Part shown: positions 24,832-32,457 of the stretch, piece after piece
How the letters are laid out: every line of letters begins with the position of its first letter
Numbering within the stretch: position 1 is the first letter of the stretch
Assembly: GCA_017934525.1 (NCBI GenBank)
Contig: JAGBJJ010000093.1
Span: forward strand, 1 to 62,364
Direction of reading: 5' to 3'
DNA length: 62,364 bases
Source of the DNA: Prevotella sp.
GTDB lineage: Bacteria > Bacteroidota > Bacteroidia > Bacteroidales > Bacteroidaceae
Position numbers and translations under genes: made by a program
The notes under the pieces: model-generated
What the model saw: the letters and a program-made list of their open reading frames with translations, nothing else
Databases searched by the model: none
What the model was told of the DNA's origin: nothing

Positions 24832-25587
24832 ATGAAGAAAGCCTTTTTATATTTATTATTGCTGGCCGGAGTCTCGCTTGCGATGATTCTGGGCGGGGTG
24901 TTCTTTTATGGTCTGGTGACCAATTCGCCGTGGTTTGGCCGTCTGGGCATCACCAAGGGCGACGCACTGGTCTACAACATGCTGTTGTGGTATGTGCTGT
25001 GGGCTGTAGGACTGGGCTGGCTCTTCATACACAACCGTTGGGCTTCATTCTCTCTGGGCAATCTGCGCGGCTCTCGGCTGTGGGCCTGTCTGCTGCTCAG
25101 CTCGCTGGTCAGCCTGTCAGGCGAGGTGCTCAGCTTTGTGGTGCGCAACGGGCTTGAGCCTCCCACCGAGACCTATTTGGCTACGATGCAGCTCTACCAG
25201 TCGCATCCCTTCATGACGCTTGCCATCCTGGTCGTCATGTATTGCGTGGGGCAGTTGGTGCTGCTTGGCGCCGTGTTGCGCCAGCTGGCTGTCAGCATGC
25301 GCCGCCAGTGGCTGGCGCTGCTGCTGGTGTCGCTGCTCACGGCATGGGTGCAGCTGCAAGACTGGCCTTACGGCATCTCTGTCTTTCTGTTTGCCACGCT
25401 GCTCGGCATGTTCCAGGGGTGGCTCTATCTCCGCACACGCAGCATTTGGCCTGCCGTGGCGGGTGGCGTGGTGGCCGACTATCTGCTGTGGATGCTTCTG
25501 GGCTATGCGCCTGCCGCGTGGCTGGCGCTGGTGGCACTGGTGGTGCTGCCCCTCTCGCTTTATGCGCTGTGGCGCTTGCTACGCTAA
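24832..25587 (+). CDS. CPBP-like multi-pass membrane protein lacking the protease residues
   Basis: 251 residues from the ATG at 24832, which begins the first membrane segment (MKKAFLYLLLLAGVSLAMIL). About seven hydrophobic segments are visible. The segment LFATLLGMFQGWLYLRTRSI followed by WPAVAGGVVADYL matches the C-terminal part of CPBP (CAAX protease/bacteriocin-processing) proteins, where it usually reads G-x-x-x-G-x-x-x-x-x-T-x-S-I with a catalytic His after. Here the EExxxR motif and both His residues are absent (SGEVLSFVVRNG; AGGVVADYL). It is thus either an inactive relative or a convergent membrane protein. Its last 9 bp overlap the end of the response regulator gene tail to tail. 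An unusually Leu/Trp-rich composition is notable. Confidence 0.6.
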   Translation: MKKAFLYLLLLAGVSLAMILGGVFFYGLVTNSPWFGRLGITKGDALVYNMLLWYVLWAVGLGWLFIHNRWASFSLGNLRGSRLWACLLLSSLVSLSGEVLSFVVRNGLEPPTETYLATMQLYQSHPFMTLAILVVMYCVGQLVLLGAVLRQLAVSMRRQWLALLLVSLLTAWVQLQDWPYGISVFLFATLLGMFQGWLYLRTRSIWPAVAGGVVADYLLWMLLGYAPAAWLALVALVVLPLSLYALWRLLR

Positions 25588-26286
25588 GTCGGTCTGCAGT
25601 TGCAGACCAATCCCCCTGACGGTCTTTATTTTCAGTGAAGGGTCGCAAGCCAGAAGTTTGCGCAGCTTGTTGACGAAGACGTCGAGCGAGCGCGAGGCGA
25701 AGTAGTCGTTGCCATCGGTGCTCCAGCAGAGACGCAAGAAAGCCTCGCGTCGCACAATCTCGTTTTTGTTTTCAGCCAAAATGTTCAGTATCTGCGCCTC
25801 GCGCACGGTGAGTGTCTGCACCTGTCTGGTCTGTCTGTTGGTCAGCGTGCTGTGGTCCACGTCGAGCGTGAAACAGCCTATCTGCCGCAGGCTCTTCTCC
25901 TTGTGGTGGCGCTTGCCGTCCTTCATCTTGAGGAGAGTCTGAATGTGGGCGTCGAGTTCTTCCGGCTCAAAGGGTTTCTTCACGTAGTTGTTGATGCCCA
26001 GGCGGAAGCCCGCCTTCACGTCGCCCGGCGAAGTCAGTGCCGAAGCAAAGATGACAATGGTGTCCTTGTCGGTCTCGCGTATATGCTCCACCATCTCGAA
26101 GCCGTCCATCACCGGCATGTCAATGTCGGCCACGATGACGTCGGGGTGTTCCTGCTGCCATTTCAGCAGTCCCTCCTCGCCGTTTTGTGCCGTCAGCACC
26201 TCGTAGCCGCCGATGATTTCCTCGAGGCTGGTCTTCTCAATATAGCATAGCGACTGGTCGTCTTCTACGATTAACAATTTGATCAT
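25579..26286 (-). CDS. OmpR-family response regulator
   Basis: 235 residues. The receiver domain (about 1-120) has the acidic pair E8-D9-D10, the phosphorylation site D54 (VIVADIDMPVMDG), the S/T switch in FASALTS and K in NNYVKKPFEP. The output domain (about 133-232) is a winged helix (FTLDVDHSTLTNRQTRQVQTLTV, REAFLRLCWSTDGNDYFASR, then VFVNKLRKLL and the wing IKTVRGIGLQLQT). It should bind DNA once phosphorylated by the kinase encoded just upstream, with which it overlaps by 4 bp (ATGA). Targets are unknown; nearest candidates are its own operon and adjacent secreted-protein genes, by inference only. Confidence 0.93.
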   Translation of the reverse strand: MIKLLIVEDDQSLCYIEKTSLEEIIGGYEVLTAQNGEEGLLKWQQEHPDVIVADIDMPVMDGFEMVEHIRETDKDTIVIFASALTSPGDVKAGFRLGINNYVKKPFEPEELDAHIQTLLKMKDGKRHHKEKSLRQIGCFTLDVDHSTLTNRQTRQVQTLTVREAQILNILAENKNEIVRREAFLRLCWSTDGNDYFASRSLDVFVNKLRKLLACDPSLKIKTVRGIGLQLQTDLA

Positions 26287-27248
26287 GTCAGTTGGTCGTT
26301 TGGGGGATTGGTCGTTTGGTCGTTTGGGAAGTAGAGGTCAATCTGCGTGTACCGCCCCTTCTGGCTTGAGGCTTTCACACTTCCGCCGTGCGTCTGCATC
26401 ACATGGTATACATAGTTCAGGCCCAGGCCGAAGCCTGCCACGTGGGGGGTAGTCTTGTTCTTGAAGATGGCGGCCCGCTCAAACTTGTTGAAGATGGTGG
26501 GCAGCTCTTCGCGTGCAATGCCGATGCCTTCATCGCGCACGCTGACCACCACAAAGTGGCCCTCCTGGCGCGATGTCACGCTGATGCGTATGTCGTCCCG
26601 CGAGTATTTCACGGCGTTGTCAGTCAGGTTGATGAGTGTCTCTTTCAGATATTCGGCATCGGCCCACACACGGGTCACTTGCAGATGCAGCTCGGTGTGC
26701 ATGGGTTTTTGCACCTTGGCGCCATACTTTTCGAAGATGTCTTGCAGCATAGGCTCCAGCTCCACCGACGTCTTGGCCAGCATCAGCCGTTCGTCCTCCA
26801 GCTTGGCGATGGTGAGCATGCGGTTGGTGAGTGCCAGCAGGTGGCCTGCCTCTTCCTCCACGATGCGGAAGTAGCGTGCCTTTATCTCGGGCTTGGCGTC
26901 GAGCTTGCCGCTTTGCAGAGCCCTTACGCCCATGATGATTGACGAGAGGGGCGACTTCATGTCGTGTATCATGGCCGAAGTGAAGTCGCTGCGTATCTGG
27001 TTCATCTGCTCGTTCTGCTCCATGTGGCGCAGGTGTTCGGTGATGCCGATGACCACGGCCACGTTAGTGAGAATGGTCGACAGAATGAGCAGCCAGTTGT
27101 CGTCGAAGAACGTCAGCAGCAGCTCCTGCGGCGGAATAGTGCCCTGTTCTTGATAGAGTATCAGCGTGTTGACCATCCAGAATACCTGCATGATGAGGAT
27201 GGCCATCAGCGCCAGCATGGCTGTCCGCCTGTATTTCTTGCCTTTCAT
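26283..27248 (-). CDS. Sensor histidine kinase
   Basis: 321 residues. Two membrane helices (about 10-31 and 51-70) flank a short periplasmic loop of about 20 residues, too small for a ligand domain, so it may sense within the membrane. The dimerisation/phosphoacceptor helix has H95 (FTSAMIHDMKSPLSS). The ATPase domain has the N box (LINLTDNAVKYS), the G1 box (VRDEGIGIA), the F box (IFNKFERA) and the G2 box (GFGLGLNYV). It phosphorylates the response regulator encoded next, by translational coupling over ATGA. The final 13 residues (PNDQTTNPPNDQLT region) are encoded by a simple repeat and are not part of the normal fold, which ends at about QIDLYF. Confidence 0.92.
   Translation of the reverse strand: MKGKKYRRTAMLALMAILIMQVFWMVNTLILYQEQGTIPPQELLLTFFDDNWLLILSTILTNVAVVIGITEHLRHMEQNEQMNQIRSDFTSAMIHDMKSPLSSIIMGVRALQSGKLDAKPEIKARYFRIVEEEAGHLLALTNRMLTIAKLEDERLMLAKTSVELEPMLQDIFEKYGAKVQKPMHTELHLQVTRVWADAEYLKETLINLTDNAVKYSRDDIRISVTSRQEGHFVVVSVRDEGIGIAREELPTIFNKFERAAIFKNKTTPHVAGFGLGLNYVYHVMQTHGGSVKASSQKGRYTQIDLYFPNDQTTNPPNDQLT
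26292..26327. repeat. Simple repeat forming the tail of the histidine kinase gene
   Basis: TTGGTCGTTTGG occurs at 26292-26303 and 26308-26319, and TCGTTTGG again at 26320-26327. On the minus strand it encodes the PNDQ repeats ending the kinase, right at the kinase/regulator junction. Confidence 0.65.
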
Positions 27249-27278
27249 GTTCTCCTTCTCTTAATTGTATTAGTGCAG

Positions 27279-27286
27279 CAAAGATA
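27279..27286 (-). promoter_or_regulatory. Promoter of the two-component operon
   Basis: TATCTTTG on the minus strand lies 30 bp before the kinase ATG at 27248. The upstream region is a T/A-rich tract without a well-placed TTTG box. Confidence 0.55.
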
Positions 27287-27341
27287 CTGTTTTTTTTCTG
27301 ACAAAAGGATGTTTTCTGCAAAAAAAATGCGTCAGACAATT

Positions 27342-28058
27342 TCATCCGGGCAGTTCTTCCAGTGCATAATACTGGTAGTCACTCACGATGCGCTGCAGGA
27401 AGAGGGCAGGCGACGACTCACGCGGCGTGAGGCCCAGCCGCTGGCTCACCTTGTCGGCCAGCAGGGCGGTACGTGTGGCAGCGTCGGCGTCGGCCTGGCC
27501 GAGCGTGCGTCTTATCAGTTCTATCTGCTCCATCGAGAGGTCGGCAGCGGCAGCATAGCGCGGCGTGTAGTCGTGGCTCAGGTAGTCGTAGTCGTCGAGG
27601 CTCACCCTCACCAGCCGGTAGTCCTGCTGCTTGATAACCACGGTGCCGGCAGCCATGTCGCCCAGCCGCTGGTTGTTCTTGTTTACCACCATGACGAGCA
27701 GTCCCAGAAAGCTCAGTGTGGGGCCGTCAGCAATCCACAGCAGCCAGCGCAGCAGGTAGCTGCCCAGCGAGGGTTGCGAGCCGTCGGCCATCACCACGCG
27801 GATTTTCCGAAACATCTTGCCCAGTGTCCGCCCGTGGAAGAACATCTCGCAGACAGGCGTGTAGAGCAAGATGGGCAGCAGCAAGACGACCATTAGGGCC
27901 ATGAAGTTGTCATATAAAAATGTGGCGATGACAGAAAAGTAGAACGCCGAGTAGCTGAGGAGCACCAGCCAGTCTACTATCTGCGCTACCATGCGGTCGC
28001 CAACGCTGGCCACGGGTTGCTCTATGTGGACGTATTGTCCGGTCATTATTCCAGGCAT
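27342..28058 (-). CDS. RDD-family membrane protein
   Basis: About 238 residues from the ATG at 28058 (MPGIMTGQYVHIEQP), preceded by an A-rich tract; the ATG at 28082 lies at the promoter and is unlikely. The RDD domain covers about 18-155: ASVGDRMVAQIVDWLVL carries the R and D that name the family, with two membrane segments (about 26-80), then HGRTLGKMFRKIRV, a third segment (about 105-130) and NQRLGDMAAGTVVI. The C-terminal 85 residues are soluble and Ala/Glu/Arg-rich. RDD proteins have been linked to ion transport in some bacteria. In Bacteroidetes this version is regularly found next to SpoIIM, DUF4129, DUF4350, MoxR and DUF58 genes, as here in divergent order. Confidence 0.88.
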   Translation of the reverse strand: MPGIMTGQYVHIEQPVASVGDRMVAQIVDWLVLLSYSAFYFSVIATFLYDNFMALMVVLLLPILLYTPVCEMFFHGRTLGKMFRKIRVVMADGSQPSLGSYLLRWLLWIADGPTLSFLGLLVMVVNKNNQRLGDMAAGTVVIKQQDYRLVRVSLDDYDYLSHDYTPRYAAAADLSMEQIELIRRTLGQADADAATRTALLADKVSQRLGLTPRESSPALFLQRIVSDYQYYALEELPG

Positions 28059-28079
28059 CTTCTTTTTTTTATTGCTATG

Positions 28080-28087
28080 CAAATTTA
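28080..28087 (-). promoter_or_regulatory. Possible promoter of the RDD gene
   Basis: TAAATTTG on the minus strand fits the -7 pattern and gives a leader of about 15 nt to the ATG at 28058. No TTTG box is visible at the right distance. Confidence 0.45.
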
Positions 28088-28233
28088 TAACATTATATTT
28101 GGTTTGCCGTTCCTGCAGTCTGTCATTTTATTTTCTTTTCATTACTTTTACATCCGATAACGTTTCTGCAGCGTCCCTGATTTAGCAGTACGATGTAGGG
28201 CAGTGGCAGTCTGAAAGCATATTTGTAGGAAAG

Positions 28234-28297
28234 AATTCCGGCCAAAATTGAGCGAATTCCGGCCAGAATTGAGTGGATTTCGGCCAAAATTTATTCT
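28234..28297. repeat. Triple dyad array, 21-bp period (copy B)
   Basis: Three 16-bp dyads centred on GGCC at 28240, 28261 and 28282 repeat the pattern at 10068-10136: same AATTYYGGCCRRAATT core, same count and same 21-bp spacing. The array lies between divergent RDD and SpoIIM genes, 90 bp from the SpoIIM -7 box (last GGCC to the box) against 47 bp in copy A. The rest of the 28088-28398 gap is AT-rich and featureless. Confidence 0.85.
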
Positions 28298-28347
28298 CAT
28301 CGTTCAATGGAATTTCCACGAAAGCATATGTTTTTTTTCTTTGTTTC

Positions 28348-28379
28348 GTTGCAGGAATAAAAATAAATGTTTACCTTTG
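28348..28379 (+). promoter_or_regulatory. Promoter of the SpoIIM-MoxR operon
   Basis: GTTG (28348-28351), 20 bp, then TACCTTTG (28372-28379). This box lies inside the longest upstream extension of the SpoIIM frame and so excludes starts before about 28385. Confidence 0.7.
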
Positions 28380-28398
28380 CATCGTTCAACTGACAGCG

Positions 28399-29361
28399 TT
28401 GAAGGAAGTGACATTCATACGGCAGAACATCGACAAGTGGCGCGGCTATGAGGCGGTGGTGGAGGCCTCGCAGACGGTCTCCCCGGCCGATGTTGCCGAT
28501 GCCTATATCGACGTGACCAGCGACCTGAGCTTCGCGCAGACCCACTTTCCGCGGTCGCGCATCACGCTCTATCTGAACAATCTTGCCTCTGCTTTCCATC
28601 AGGCCGTCTATCCCAACCGGCGCGAGCGCTGGTCGCGGCTGCTCACCTTCTGGACCCAGGAGGTGCCGCAGACGATGTGGGAGGGGCGACGGCTGCTGCT
28701 GTGGTCGCTGCTCATCTTCGTGGGCAGTGTCGCCATCGGCGTCGTGTCGCAGTGGCTCGACCCCGACTTCTGCCGCCTCATCATGGGCAACGGCTATGTT
28801 GATATGACGCTGGAGAACATTGAGCGCGGCAAGCCCATGGGCGTCTATGGAAACGGACCAGAGAGCCAGATGTTCTTTGCCATCACGATGAACAACATCT
28901 ACGTGGCGTTCATCATCTTCGCCATGGGGCTGCTGACGTCGCTCGGCACAGGCTTCTACCTGCTGCAGAACGGCATCATGCTGGGCTCCTTCCAGACGTT
29001 CTTCCTCCAGCAGGGCGTCTTAGGCGAGTCGATGCTGGCCGTATGGCTGCACGGCACGCTTGAGATATCGGCCATCATCGTGGCTGGTGCGGCGGGGCTC
29101 AGCATGGGCAATGGCTGGCTCTTCCCCGGCACTTATTCGCGCATGCAGTCGTTCCGGCTTGGCGCGCGTCGCGGACTGAAGATTGTCGTGGGCACAGTGC
29201 CCATCTTCTGCGTGGCGGGATTTATCGAGAGTTTCATGACGCGCCACACTGAGTGGCCCGATGCGTTGCGTCTCTTTATCATCGGCTGCTCGCTCTGCTT
29301 TGTCATTTATTATTATGTGTTGCTGCCTCGGCGAAGAAATACAGAAAAACTCAAAAGTTAA
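28399..29361 (+). CDS. Stage II sporulation protein M-like membrane protein
   Basis: 320 residues from a TTG at 28399. The TTG is chosen because the promoter's -7 box ends at 28379 and the family opens with M-K-E-x-T-F-I-x-x-N, matched here by (L)KEVTFIRQNIDKW; no ATG is available before it. An N-terminal soluble region (about 1-95) is followed by membrane segments at about 100-120, 170-195, 205-225, 235-255, 265-285 and 300-318. The SpoIIM block with GFYLLQNGIMLGSF and LHGTLEISAIIVAGAAGL is clear. In spore formers SpoIIM acts with SpoIID/P in engulfment. This organism type does not sporulate, so the role differs; it is the first gene of a set ending in MoxR and DUF58. Confidence 0.85.
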   Translation: MKEVTFIRQNIDKWRGYEAVVEASQTVSPADVADAYIDVTSDLSFAQTHFPRSRITLYLNNLASAFHQAVYPNRRERWSRLLTFWTQEVPQTMWEGRRLLLWSLLIFVGSVAIGVVSQWLDPDFCRLIMGNGYVDMTLENIERGKPMGVYGNGPESQMFFAITMNNIYVAFIIFAMGLLTSLGTGFYLLQNGIMLGSFQTFFLQQGVLGESMLAVWLHGTLEISAIIVAGAAGLSMGNGWLFPGTYSRMQSFRLGARRGLKIVVGTVPIFCVAGFIESFMTRHTEWPDALRLFIIGCSLCFVIYYYVLLPRRRNTEKLKS

Positions 29362-29376
29362 ACTAAAATAAAAAAA

Positions 29377-30360
29377 ATGATTGTGGATTTCCTCAGACCA
29401 AAGATTGAACTCTATCGCACGCGGACGTTCGGCGATAAAATATCCGACACGTTCGCCTTCATCCGCGAGTCATGGCGCCCGCTGCTGAAGTATTTCGTCT
29501 ACCTCATGCTGCCTCTGAGCATCGTGCTGGCATTCTTCTACGACAACTTCTTCACGGGGTATATGTCGCTCTTGGGTAATATAGAAGACGTCGATGACAT
29601 TGGTGTCTACGACTCGGCAATGCTGGCGCGTTTCGGGGGCATGAGCCTCGGCGCCGTGGTGCTCAGTGTCGTGGCTGGCATGCTGCTGGTGTCGCTCGTC
29701 TTCAGCATGGTGCGCCTCTATCAGTCACGTGAGCAGCGGTTGCTGCAGCTTGCGTGGACAGAACTGCGTCCCGAGCTGATGTACTGCCTGAAGCGTTCTG
29801 CCCGTCTGATGGTGGCTGCTGTTGTGTTTGGCGTGCTGGTCGTTCTGCTGGCCATGCTGCTCATCTTTGCAGCAGGCTCCCTCCATCCCGCCTTGGGTGC
29901 GGTGGGGCTGATGGTGTTCTATATAGTCATTATAGCCGTTGCCCTGCCGCTGTCGCTGCTGGTACCCATCTATATGCTTGAAGACGACCTCATCGTGGTG
30001 CAGGCCATCACGAAAGCGTTCCATCTGGGGTTCGCCACCTGGGGCGGCATCTTTGCCGTCTCGTTTGTCATGAGCCTGCTGGGCAGTGCGCTGCAGACCA
30101 TCACCTTCATGCCTTGGTATATCATGGTGTTAGCCAAGGCGCTGTTCATGCTTGAGGGCGATACCACGGGGTTTATGGGGACGGCAGGTTTCTCGTTCCT
30201 GCAGTATCTGCTGTGTGTATGGATGGTGTTGGGCTATCTGATGTCGTCGGTGCTGATGCTAGTGGCCCTGACCGTGCAGTATGGCCATGCCGCCGACAAA
30301 GTAGACGGTGTGGGCGTCTCGCAGAAGATTGAGAAGTTCGACGAGCTCGATGCTTTCTGA
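29377..30360 (+). CDS. Multi-pass membrane protein of the SpoIIM-MoxR operon
   Basis: 327 residues. No named domain is recognised. It has a cytoplasmic N-terminus (about 1-35), membrane segments at about 36-58, 88-112, 145-170, 175-200, 215-245 and 270-300, and a short polar C-terminal tail ending EKFDELDAF. The segment LEDDLIVVQAITKAFHLGF is typical of glycerophosphodiester phosphodiesterase-type membrane domains, which also occur alone as DUF-class proteins. It lies 15 bp after SpoIIM and before the DUF4129 gene, a position in which Bacteroidetes genomes carry a similar protein. Function unknown; presumably part of the same membrane complex, which is inference. Confidence 0.75.
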   Translation: MIVDFLRPKIELYRTRTFGDKISDTFAFIRESWRPLLKYFVYLMLPLSIVLAFFYDNFFTGYMSLLGNIEDVDDIGVYDSAMLARFGGMSLGAVVLSVVAGMLLVSLVFSMVRLYQSREQRLLQLAWTELRPELMYCLKRSARLMVAAVVFGVLVVLLAMLLIFAAGSLHPALGAVGLMVFYIVIIAVALPLSLLVPIYMLEDDLIVVQAITKAFHLGFATWGGIFAVSFVMSLLGSALQTITFMPWYIMVLAKALFMLEGDTTGFMGTAGFSFLQYLLCVWMVLGYLMSSVLMLVALTVQYGHAADKVDGVGVSQKIEKFDELDAF

Positions 30361-30422
30361 GATATGAAGTAATGTGATAACAAAATTTCAAGGTAATAAT
30401 GTGATGACGTAATGACGCGTTA
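30361..30422. repeat. 8-bp periodic degenerate repeat in the operon spacer
   Basis: The spacer before the DUF4129 gene contains TAATGTGA, TAATAATG, TGATGACG, TAATGACG and similar octamers, the complement of the type at 15725-15757. It contains only out-of-frame or immediately stopped ATGs. Confidence 0.5.
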
Positions 30423-31079
30423 TTGCCATCTCGCCCTAAAAAAACGAAAATAACCTTGCCCACCGACACTCTTCAACTCGACACTGCGCTAATCAATGCC
30501 TGGCGCAATGACCCCCGCTACGACTACGACCGCGAACTCGCGGGCGGCAGCCAGAATCTGCTGGAATGGCTCTCAGGCTGCATCAGCGACTGGTTCCGCG
30601 AACAGCTCGGCATGATAGTCGACAGCAAGGCCACCGAGTTCGTTCTTGTCTGCTTGGGCGTGTTGTTCCTTTTGGTCGTTGTCTGGCTGGTGATACGCCG
30701 ACGCCATGCCGTCATCGGGGGCATGGGAGAGACAGGGGCGCTTAACTATGAATTGGAGGAAGACACTATCTACGGCATCGACTTCGCAGCCGACACGGCG
30801 CAGATGGTGGCCGAGGGCAACTGGCGGCAGGCCGTGCGCCTGGTCTATCTGCACACGCTGAAGCAGCTGAGCGATGGCAGTCGCATCGACTGGCAGCCGT
30901 CGAAGACTCCGGCGCAATACGTCGTCGAGGTCGGCAGCGAGCCCTTCGCGGCCCTGACGCGCCATTTCGTCCGTGTGCGCTATGGCAATTTCGGGGCCGA
31001 TGAGCAGCTCTTCCACGAGATGCAGCGGCTGCAGGCGCTCGTCGTGCAGCAGAAGGAAGAAGGAGGTGCCGCCTTATGA
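30423..31079 (+). CDS. DUF4129 domain protein
   Basis: 218 residues if read from the TTG at 30423; no in-frame ATG exists near the 5' end. A second TTG at 30456 (then PTDTLQLDTALINAWRND) looks closer to the family start and would give 207 residues. One membrane helix lies at about 75-92 (FVLVCLGVLFLLVVVWLVI). The C-terminal domain (about 125-210) has the DUF4129 pattern: A-x-x-G-N-W-R-Q-A-V-R-L-x-Y-L-H-x-L, then WQPSKTPAQYVVEV and HFVRVRYGNFGADEQLFHEM. DUF4129 proteins are found beside DUF4350, MoxR and DUF58 genes, and often next to transglutaminase domains. It overlaps the DUF4350 start by 4 bp. Confidence 0.8.
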   Translation: MPSRPKKTKITLPTDTLQLDTALINAWRNDPRYDYDRELAGGSQNLLEWLSGCISDWFREQLGMIVDSKATEFVLVCLGVLFLLVVVWLVIRRRHAVIGGMGETGALNYELEEDTIYGIDFAADTAQMVAEGNWRQAVRLVYLHTLKQLSDGSRIDWQPSKTPAQYVVEVGSEPFAALTRHFVRVRYGNFGADEQLFHEMQRLQALVVQQKEEGGAAL

Positions 31080-32356
31080 ACAGGAAATTCATTGTCGGCA
31101 TCCTGGCACTGCTGGCCTTCTTCTTCGTCATTCAGATGCGCATGCCGCGCCACTACGTGTGGAAGCCCACGTTCGCCCACAGCGACGAGCAGCCCTTCGG
31201 CTGTCAGCTGCTTGACAGCGTCATGGCCGCCTCCATGCCCGGGGGCTACACCGTCAGTCGACTGACGCTGCTGCAGCTGAAGCGCGACAGCCTCTTCATG
31301 GCTTCGCCTCATGCCCTCGTCGTGCTCACGGAGGAGGGGCTTTCTGAGGCTGATGTCCGTCTGGCCATTCAGCTGGCCGAGCAGGGCCATGTGCTGCTGC
31401 TCACCTCTGAGCTGAGCGGCTTGCTGGCCGACACACTCCACGTGTATCCACGTTATAAAAATTATTTCAACCCATATTTTCTCACGCACAATGCCCTTCG
31501 GTACGACACGCTCTGCTGGGTGGAACCTCTGTCCGACGGTTCGCCAAGGGCCGATTCGCTGCGCCTGCCGATAGTCGACGAAATGCTTGGGGGCACCATC
31601 GAGCCCCAAAAGGAAGCCTGCTATGTGCCACTGCTGCAGAGATGTGAGGCTGCAACCGGCGAGACTGCGTATGAGGTGGTGACTGACAGTTCAACTTTTG
31701 TCTATTCTGGTGGATACTATGCCATGGCCTTCCCCATGGGTAAGGGTGAGATTATCATGATGACGGCCCCCTTGCTATTCACCAACTATGGCATACTCCA
31801 TGAGTCGTCGGAAACGATTATCCGCCGGCTCATGAATCGCCTGGGTCAGATGCCTGTTGTGCGCACAGAAGCCTATGTGCGCTCCACGGCACAGACGGAG
31901 CAGTCGCCTTTCTATGTCTTCTTGCAGCGGCCGCCGCTGCGCTGGGCGCTCTATCTTGCTATGCTCACAGTCCTGTTGTTCATGCTGTTCACAGCACGGC
32001 GTAGGCAGCGCGTCATCCCTGTCGTCCGACCGCCCCGCAACGGCAATCTGGAGTTTGTGGAACATGTAGGCACGCTCTTCTTCCAGCAGGGCGACCACCG
32101 CGGGCTGGTGGAACGGAAACTGAGCTACACCGCTGAGGAGGTGCGGCGACTCACGGGTATCGACATCCTCGAGGACCGTCTGCCGCCCGACCGCTGGGCA
32201 CTGCTGGCCCGCCTCACGGGCCTCACCGCCGACGAGGTGCGCCTGCGCATATCCAATGCTCGCGAGGCCACCACCGGGCGCCGTGTCGTCCTGCCAGAGG
32301 AAATGAAGGTGCACATTGATAATCTGAATGAGATAGTGGAGAAAATAGAAGAATAA
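31076..32356 (+). CDS. DUF4350 domain protein
   Basis: 426 residues. A membrane anchor at about 5-21 (FIVGILALLAFFFVIQM), an exported domain (about 25-285) and a second helix at about 289-308 (WALYLAMLTVLLFMLFTA), followed by RRRQR and a cytoplasmic region (about 315-426). The exported part has the DUF4350 pattern: PFGCQLLDSVMAASMPGGY, a VVLTEEGLSEADVRLAIQLA motif and GKGEIIMMTAPLLFTNYGIL, like the glutamine amidotransferase-like fold of GldG relatives without a recognisable catalytic triad. It is coupled to DUF4129 over 4 bp and is followed after 101 bp by moxR. Confidence 0.85.
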   Translation: MNRKFIVGILALLAFFFVIQMRMPRHYVWKPTFAHSDEQPFGCQLLDSVMAASMPGGYTVSRLTLLQLKRDSLFMASPHALVVLTEEGLSEADVRLAIQLAEQGHVLLLTSELSGLLADTLHVYPRYKNYFNPYFLTHNALRYDTLCWVEPLSDGSPRADSLRLPIVDEMLGGTIEPQKEACYVPLLQRCEAATGETAYEVVTDSSTFVYSGGYYAMAFPMGKGEIIMMTAPLLFTNYGILHESSETIIRRLMNRLGQMPVVRTEAYVRSTAQTEQSPFYVFLQRPPLRWALYLAMLTVLLFMLFTARRRQRVIPVVRPPRNGNLEFVEHVGTLFFQQGDHRGLVERKLSYTAEEVRRLTGIDILEDRLPPDRWALLARLTGLTADEVRLRISNAREATTGRRVVLPEEMKVHIDNLNEIVEKIEE

Positions 32357-32457
32357 AGATATAAGACGCAGCGTTGGGGAGCTTGGCAAGGCTTTGAAAA
32401 CTAAAACTTGAAGCATCTCCCGAAAGTTGAGTTTGTGAAAATAAAAAATATACAGAT

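Noticed and set aside
28248-28451. Small plus-strand frame over array B
   Set aside because: Same reason: it arises from the 21-bp repeat and overlaps the SpoIIM promoter.
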